Source of the DNA: Prevotella sp.
GTDB lineage: Bacteria > Bacteroidota > Bacteroidia > Bacteroidales > Bacteroidaceae
Direction: 5' to 3'
NCBI GenBank assembly: GCA_017619445.1
Contig: JAFZSI010000013.1
Span: 1-39,336, forward strand
DNA: 39,336 nucleotides
Shown here: positions 33,551 through 39,336 of the stretch, one piece after another
Layout: every line of letters begins with the position of its first letter
Numbering within the stretch: the stretch's first letter is position 1
Position numbers and translations under genes: made by a program
Notes under the pieces: model-generated
What the model saw: the letters and a program-made list of their open reading frames with translations, nothing else
What the model was told of the DNA's origin: nothing
The model's database searches: none

Positions 33551-33997
33551 TCAATTCGAAAATTTCATTGTTTGGATAAAAGGCACTTTTATGTAAACCC
33601 TATCGTGTCCCTCTTCGAACGGGGTAGCCGCAAAGCCGCCATAAGAACGAATCACCATACGGTCTTTGGTCAGACTCGTGACTTTGTAGTACATTTCATC
33701 GGGGTTGGGTTCCTTCGTTCCATATTTAAGATGCAGCGTTCCCTCATCATCAAACCAGAAATATCCCCAATGCCATTCATGGTACTCGCCGTTGCCAGTG
33801 ACCGCAGAATATTCCCACTGCTTGATTTCACCATCATCTGAGAGAAACATCAATCCACCTCGATTATCAATTGTTGCTTCACTTTCCCACCAGCCAAAAA
33901 TGTTTTTGTCGTTGACAGTGATGTTGTCATCATCACTACTGCATCCAGCCAGCATCAGCAGGAGTATGCTCATCAGAATCAGACTCATCTTTTTCAT
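33551..33997 (-). CDS. small surface lipoprotein (lipocalin-like size)
   Basis: A 148-residue protein with lipoprotein signal ending LAGC (Cys19) directly followed by SSDDD, which resembles the Bacteroidetes lipoprotein export signal (Ser then acidic residues) that sends lipoproteins to the cell surface. The mature part is rich in Trp/Tyr/Gly (FGWWESEATIDNRGGLMFLS, WHWGYFWFDDEGTLHLKYG) and looks like an eight-to-ten-strand barrel, similar in length to lipocalin-like Bacteroidetes proteins. Family is uncertain. It is upstream of and probably co-transcribed with the serpin gene. No consensus promoter was found in 33998-34113. Confidence 0.78.
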   Translation of the reverse strand: MKKMSLILMSILLLMLAGCSSDDDNITVNDKNIFGWWESEATIDNRGGLMFLSDDGEIKQWEYSAVTGNGEYHEWHWGYFWFDDEGTLHLKYGTKEPNPDEMYYKVTSLTKDRMVIRSYGGFAATPFEEGHDRVYIKVPFIQTMKFSN

Positions 33998-34113
33998 CGT
34001 TGAATTCGTTTTAGGGGTTCTTCCTGCTTATACAAATGCGGAAAACAGCAAAAACTTGCATGGAAAATTGTTAAAAAACGCAAACCAACACGATTTTTAC
34101 TTCATCCAACAAT

Positions 34114-34148
34114 AAAAGCGGTGCATCCACAATGGACACACCGCTTTT
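34114..34148 (-). terminator. terminator after the blaI-blaR1-like pair
   Basis: AAAAGCGGTG (34114-34123) pairs with CACCGCTTTT (34139-34148). The stem is A/T-flanked on both sides, so it could work in both directions. It lies 20 bp after the M56 protein's stop. Confidence 0.85.
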
Positions 34149-34168
34149 ATAAAAACGAGAGAGATGAT

Positions 34169-35923
34169 TTACTTTTTCTTTTTCGTGGTAATGGCAATCT
34201 TCTTGGGCTGGCCGTTCTTGGCTGGCACTACGTCAATACTGACAATTTCGTCGGCAGGAATATTGGCTATATCGGAGTCGTGGGCCGCCTTACCGTCAAT
34301 CTCCAGGACATATTTCTCAGCAGGCGCGGCACTGTCGAGCTTGAACGTTACGGGAATGGAGTATTTCACCCGCGCAGGCTCTCCGTTCTGTCTGCCGGGA
34401 ACCCAATTGGGCATGGCATCAATGACACGCAGGGCCTCTGCATCCAGACTCGGGTCAACAGACCTCACCACATGGGCGTTGCTGATGCGACCGTCCTTCT
34501 CCACGATGAAGGTTGCAATGACGCGGCCCTGGATTCCGTTTTTATGTGCTTTTTCCGGATATTTCACACTCTTGGAGAGGTACTCCAGCAGTGCGGCGGG
34601 GCCTCCAGGGAACTGGGGCATTTGCTCTACAACATCGTAGGTCTTTTCTGTCACATCGCTGTCGTCCTTCTCCAACACGAAGGCGTAGTTATCCCGAGAA
34701 TCCTTGATGACGATGGCATCGCTGCTATAGCCTACGTAAGACGCTACGACAACATCACCCTCCTTGACATCAATGGAAAACTCGCCGTTCTGGTCGGTAA
34801 CGGTGCCAGCCTTTGAATTGCCAACCTTGATAATGGCTCCCACAACAGGCTCGCCTTTCTCCTTGTCTCTGACAATGCCACGTACCTTTAGTGGTTTTCT
34901 GTCTGCCTGCTCCGTAGGAGCGCTCTCGGTTACAACAACCTCAATGTCTTGGCTGTTCATCTTGATGGTGCCAGCCTTCTTGCCTTTCTTGACGGGTTGT
35001 TGCTTCTGGGGTTGGTCATAAACATAGTCGGTGACTGTATTGGCGTTGAGGGCGAGACCGATGCCCACGATGGGAACGAGGGCAAGAAGTTTCAACATGC
35101 TGTTGCGGGTTGATTGGGGTTTCATAATCATTGTTACTCTTTTTTTAAGGGCACTGTTTGAGATGCCGTTGGCCAGAGAGTACCCGCCCCGACCAGCAGC
35201 CTTACGGATTAATAGTTGTAGATACTGAATGTCATTGAATCCGTGAGAGAGTACCTGCTGGTCAGCCTCATACTCGTGGATGGTGCGCAGGTCGGCGCGG
35301 AGCATCCACATGGCAGGGTTGAACCATTGCAGGGCAGTGAGCAGTTCCACCAGCACAACATCGGCGGAGTGATGCTGTCGCAGGTGTTCCAGTTCGTGTG
35401 TCAGCAGGGCTGTGGTGCCCTCCTCATAATCGTTGTGATTCATAAACACTGTGTTCCACCAACTGAAAGGCATGTCAACCTTCTCGCTGACAGCCATAAG
35501 ATGGCCATCAGACAAGGGATGAATCTCGCTTTCGGCTGTCATTCTGTGCAGTCGCCATAGCGACAACAGCATTCTCAGCAGTACAACCACCACACCAATT
35601 ATATATATAATGGTCAGTGGCAACTGCCAGTAATAATGGCGTTCCAGCCCAGCAGTTGCCGCTGTGGAGGCGGTTTCCGCTGGCACTGGCATTGGCATTC
35701 CGTCTGCCGGCCATGTGGCCGCGTCTGCCGCAGGCATGAGTTCAACTGTGTGGTGAATGGTAATCACACAGAGCGGCAACACAAACGAGGCAACAGCCGT
35801 GGATAGCAGCACGATGCGGTTGAGCCGGTGCCACGTCTCGTTGGCTAACAACAGCCGCCAGAAGATGTAGAACACGGCTATCAGCACAGCCACTTTCAGT
35901 TCGTAGGTGAGAAACAGCGTCAT
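34169..35923 (-). CDS. BlaR1-like M56 peptidase with carboxypeptidase-regulatory and TonB C-terminal domains
   Basis: A 584-residue inner-membrane protein. Hydrophobic segments lie at about 8-27, 36-57, 101-122 and 276-292. The M56 zinc protease part has HELEH (176-180) and a downstream EYEAD (217-221) as third ligand. After the last membrane segment come a Pro/Lys-rich stretch, a carboxypeptidase-regulatory-like domain (about 345-415, KVRGIVRDKEKGEPVVGAII), and a TonB C-terminal domain (about 455-530, YPEKAHKNGIQGRVIATFIV). In BlaR1 the sensor is a penicillin-binding domain; that is absent here, so beta-lactam sensing is not supported. Its start overlaps the blaI-like stop by 4 bp (ATGA). 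Confidence 0.92.
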   Translation of the reverse strand: MTLFLTYELKVAVLIAVFYIFWRLLLANETWHRLNRIVLLSTAVASFVLPLCVITIHHTVELMPAADAATWPADGMPMPVPAETASTAATAGLERHYYWQLPLTIIYIIGVVVVLLRMLLSLWRLHRMTAESEIHPLSDGHLMAVSEKVDMPFSWWNTVFMNHNDYEEGTTALLTHELEHLRQHHSADVVLVELLTALQWFNPAMWMLRADLRTIHEYEADQQVLSHGFNDIQYLQLLIRKAAGRGGYSLANGISNSALKKRVTMIMKPQSTRNSMLKLLALVPIVGIGLALNANTVTDYVYDQPQKQQPVKKGKKAGTIKMNSQDIEVVVTESAPTEQADRKPLKVRGIVRDKEKGEPVVGAIIKVGNSKAGTVTDQNGEFSIDVKEGDVVVASYVGYSSDAIVIKDSRDNYAFVLEKDDSDVTEKTYDVVEQMPQFPGGPAALLEYLSKSVKYPEKAHKNGIQGRVIATFIVEKDGRISNAHVVRSVDPSLDAEALRVIDAMPNWVPGRQNGEPARVKYSIPVTFKLDSAAPAEKYVLEIDGKAAHDSDIANIPADEIVSIDVVPAKNGQPKKIAITTKKKK

Positions 35924-36294
35924 CGTTGCTTGGATTCTTTGTAGGCTTCAACTTGGGAGATGAGTTCGCGAAGTTCTTCGACGGAGAGTTTTTCCTCCTT
36001 CAGGAAAGTTGACACCAATCCCTTGTAGGAGTCCTCTATATAGTCGTCAACCAGGCGGAAGATGTTTTTCTTCGCATAGTCCTGTTCCGAGATGAGGGCA
36101 TGGTATTGGTAGGTGGAGCCATACTGTTTATGGCCTATATAGCCTTCATGCTCAAGACGGCGGACAATGGTTGACAGCGTGTTGAAGTGAGGGCGCGGCT
36201 CGGCATAGTGTTCAAGCAGCTCCCTGACAAACATGGGACCATGCTGCCAAAACAGTTCCATCGCTTCACGTTCTTTATTCGTTAGTTTTTTCAT
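35920..36294 (-). CDS. BlaI/MecI/CopY-family transcriptional repressor
   Basis: A 124-residue protein with an N-terminal winged helix (about 1-72: LTNKEREAMELFWQHGPMFV, then HFNTLSTIVRRLEHEGYIGH) and a C-terminal helical dimerisation part. Members of the family repress their own operon and are cut by the partner M56 protease upon signal. It is translationally coupled to that protease by a 4-bp overlap. The promoter at 36345-36376 lies 51 bp upstream. Confidence 0.93.
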   Translation of the reverse strand: MKKLTNKEREAMELFWQHGPMFVRELLEHYAEPRPHFNTLSTIVRRLEHEGYIGHKQYGSTYQYHALISEQDYAKKNIFRLVDDYIEDSYKGLVSTFLKEEKLSVEELRELISQVEAYKESKQR

Positions 36295-36344
36295 TTTCTT
36301 TGCTTTCTTTGTTAAACATCAACGACGTTTTCAGTATCTGAGGA

Positions 36345-36376
36345 CAAAAGTAACTAAAAAAAGCGGAGCGCACAAC
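36345..36376 (-). promoter_or_regulatory. promoter of the blaI-like operon
   Basis: Minus-strand TACTTTTG (plus 36345-36352) with a GTTG box (plus 36373-36376), 20 bp apart. The upstream box lies inside the inverted repeat at 36364-36400, which could double as an operator. Confidence 0.7.
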
Positions 36377-36400
36377 TATTTTTTGTAGTTATGCGCTCCG
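36356..36400 (-). terminator. hairpin with T-run overlapping the blaI promoter
   Basis: A 15-bp inverted repeat with one mismatch (36364-36378 with 36386-36400) is followed on the minus strand by cttttttt, a textbook intrinsic terminator. It ends whatever is transcribed from 36401-36544, a region that now contains only a possible gene remnant. Confidence 0.75.
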
Positions 36401-36496
36401 GTTAAACTCTTTAAATAGTTGTTCACCCAGCTTAACATCAATATCCATCGGCAGGTTCCCGTAGGTGATAGTGTCAACACCCGCCCGCAGACAGCT
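36389..36496 (-). pseudogene. possible 3' gene remnant (about 35 codons)
   Basis: On the minus strand an open frame reads LRAGVDTITYGNLPMDIDVK then LGEQLFKEFNRSA and stops with TAA inside the terminator hairpin. It has protein-like composition but no start codon; a TGA precedes it, and a +1 shift would extend it as SLKLSAGG. It looks like the decayed tail of a gene whose terminator survives. I do not recognise the family. Chance is possible. Confidence 0.3.
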
Positions 36497-36544
36497 TCAG
36501 GGAAAGGATTTCATGGCAGTTCACTAATTGTCTATACACCTCTA

Positions 36545-36581
36545 CAAAAAAACAGCGTATCCAGTTGCTACCAGATACGCC
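36545..36581 (-). terminator. terminator after rpsJ
   Basis: GCGTATC (36555-36561) pairs with GATACGC (36574-36580); on the minus strand the hairpin is followed by tgttttttt. It is 28 bp after the rpsJ stop and separates the str unit from the accessory block. Confidence 0.85.
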
Positions 36582-36608
36582 GCTTTTATTTGGCATAAAC
36601 AAATGTTA

Positions 36609-36914
36609 CTATACCTTGATTTCAACCTCTACACCGCTGGGCAACTCGAGCTTCATCAGCGCGTCAACGGTCTTGGCTGTTGAGCTGTAGATGTCAATCA
36701 GACGCTTGTAGTCTGACAGCTGGAACTGCTCACGGGCTTTCTTGTTGACGAATGTACTACGATTCACGGTGTAGATGCGCTTGTGTGTGGGGAGGGGAAT
36801 CGGCCCGCTCACAATAGCACCTGTGGCCTTCACGGCCTTCACGATTTTCTCTGCTGACTTGTCAACCAACTTGTGGTCGTAACTCTTCAGCTTGATTCTG
36901 ATTTTCTGACTCAT
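36609..36914 (-). CDS. rpsJ: 30S ribosomal protein S10
   Basis: A 101-residue head protein starting [20 protein letters not shown], with [20 protein letters not shown] and [21 protein letters not shown]10 also joins NusB in antitermination. It ends with TAG followed at once by TAA. Normally rplC follows directly; here a terminator and an accessory block follow. Confidence 0.98.
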   Translation of the reverse strand: MSQKIRIKLKSYDHKLVDKSAEKIVKAVKATGAIVSGPIPLPTHKRIYTVNRSTFVNKKAREQFQLSDYKRLIDIYSSTAKTVDALMKLELPSGVEVEIKV

Positions 36915-37019
36915 AATCTTTAATTTTCAATTTTGTGATTTACTTTTATTATTATTGGAAGGTGTGCCGCTAAAGAGTCATTTGCTCAGCGGCACTCCTC
37001 GAAATTCTTTATCTGACAA

Positions 37020-39146
<2,127 letters not shown>

Positions 39147-39213
39147 TATTCAAATTCCTTTCTCTTTTTTACCTTAAACAAATAAAATACTGATGTCGTT
39201 ATCCTTCGTACAA

Positions 39214-39336
<123 letters not shown>

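Noticed and set aside
36364-36400. Inverted repeat as a definite BlaI operator
   Set aside because: Its minus-strand T-run makes it a good intrinsic terminator, which explains it without a regulator; an operator role is kept only as a possibility.

Overview
The window is chromosomal DNA from a member of the Bacteroidota, most likely the family Prevotellaceae. Four signs support this. Promoters have the Bacteroidetes form (TTTG-like box, about 20 bp, then TAnnTTTG) and Shine-Dalgarno sequences are absent. A FecR-like protein is paired with an STN/TonB-type outer-membrane protein. Many genes encode lipoproteins or secreted proteins ending in a short NLNGQR...GKKV tail. The ribosomal proteins and GdhA/MetY are of the Bacteroidetes type. 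Species cannot be fixed by eye.

Layout, left to right. Positions 1-6140 hold accessory genes: an anti-sigma (FecR C-terminal type) protein and its outer-membrane receptor, a secreted alpha/beta hydrolase, a secreted protein of unknown function and a higBA-type toxin-antitoxin pair. Positions 6195-10495 hold metabolism: metY (O-acetylhomoserine sulfhydrylase), gdhA and an RlpA-like protein. They are split by an 890 bp gap with an 85-bp tandem repeat array and a 211 bp imperfect palindrome. Positions 10496-13774 (minus) hold a glycine-zipper lipoprotein, a 56-residue small protein and a secreted BspA-type leucine-rich-repeat protein.

Positions 14127-28892 (minus) hold the S10-spc-alpha ribosomal cluster, read right to left as rplC-D-W-B, rpsS, rplV, rpsC, rplP, rpmC, rpsQ, rplN-X-E, rpsN, rpsH, rplF-R, rpsE, rpmD, rplO, secY, map, infA, rpmJ, rpsM, rpsK, rpsD, rpoA, rplQ. 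rpmD and rpmJ are small but intact. rpsD is interrupted by an in-frame amber codon exactly where a conserved glutamine belongs. Positions 36609-39336 (minus) hold the str end: rpsG (partial), fusA and rpsJ.

The normally contiguous junction rpsJ|rplC is broken by about 7.7 kb of same-strand accessory genes (28893-36608): blaI-blaR1-like regulators, a surface lipoprotein plus serpin, and a FISUMP-domain protein plus CotH-kinase protein. rplC has its own promoter and a 180 nt structured leader, so the cluster downstream of the break can be transcribed independently.

The main points for a second look are the rpsD amber codon (with secY and rpsJ ending in real TAG stops), the split ribosomal cluster, a cloverleaf-like palindromic element at 4417-4555, the tandem and palindromic repeats around 7552-8203 and 31881-32122, a potentially switching RNA structure between rpsN and rpsH, and the small protein at 11802-11972.
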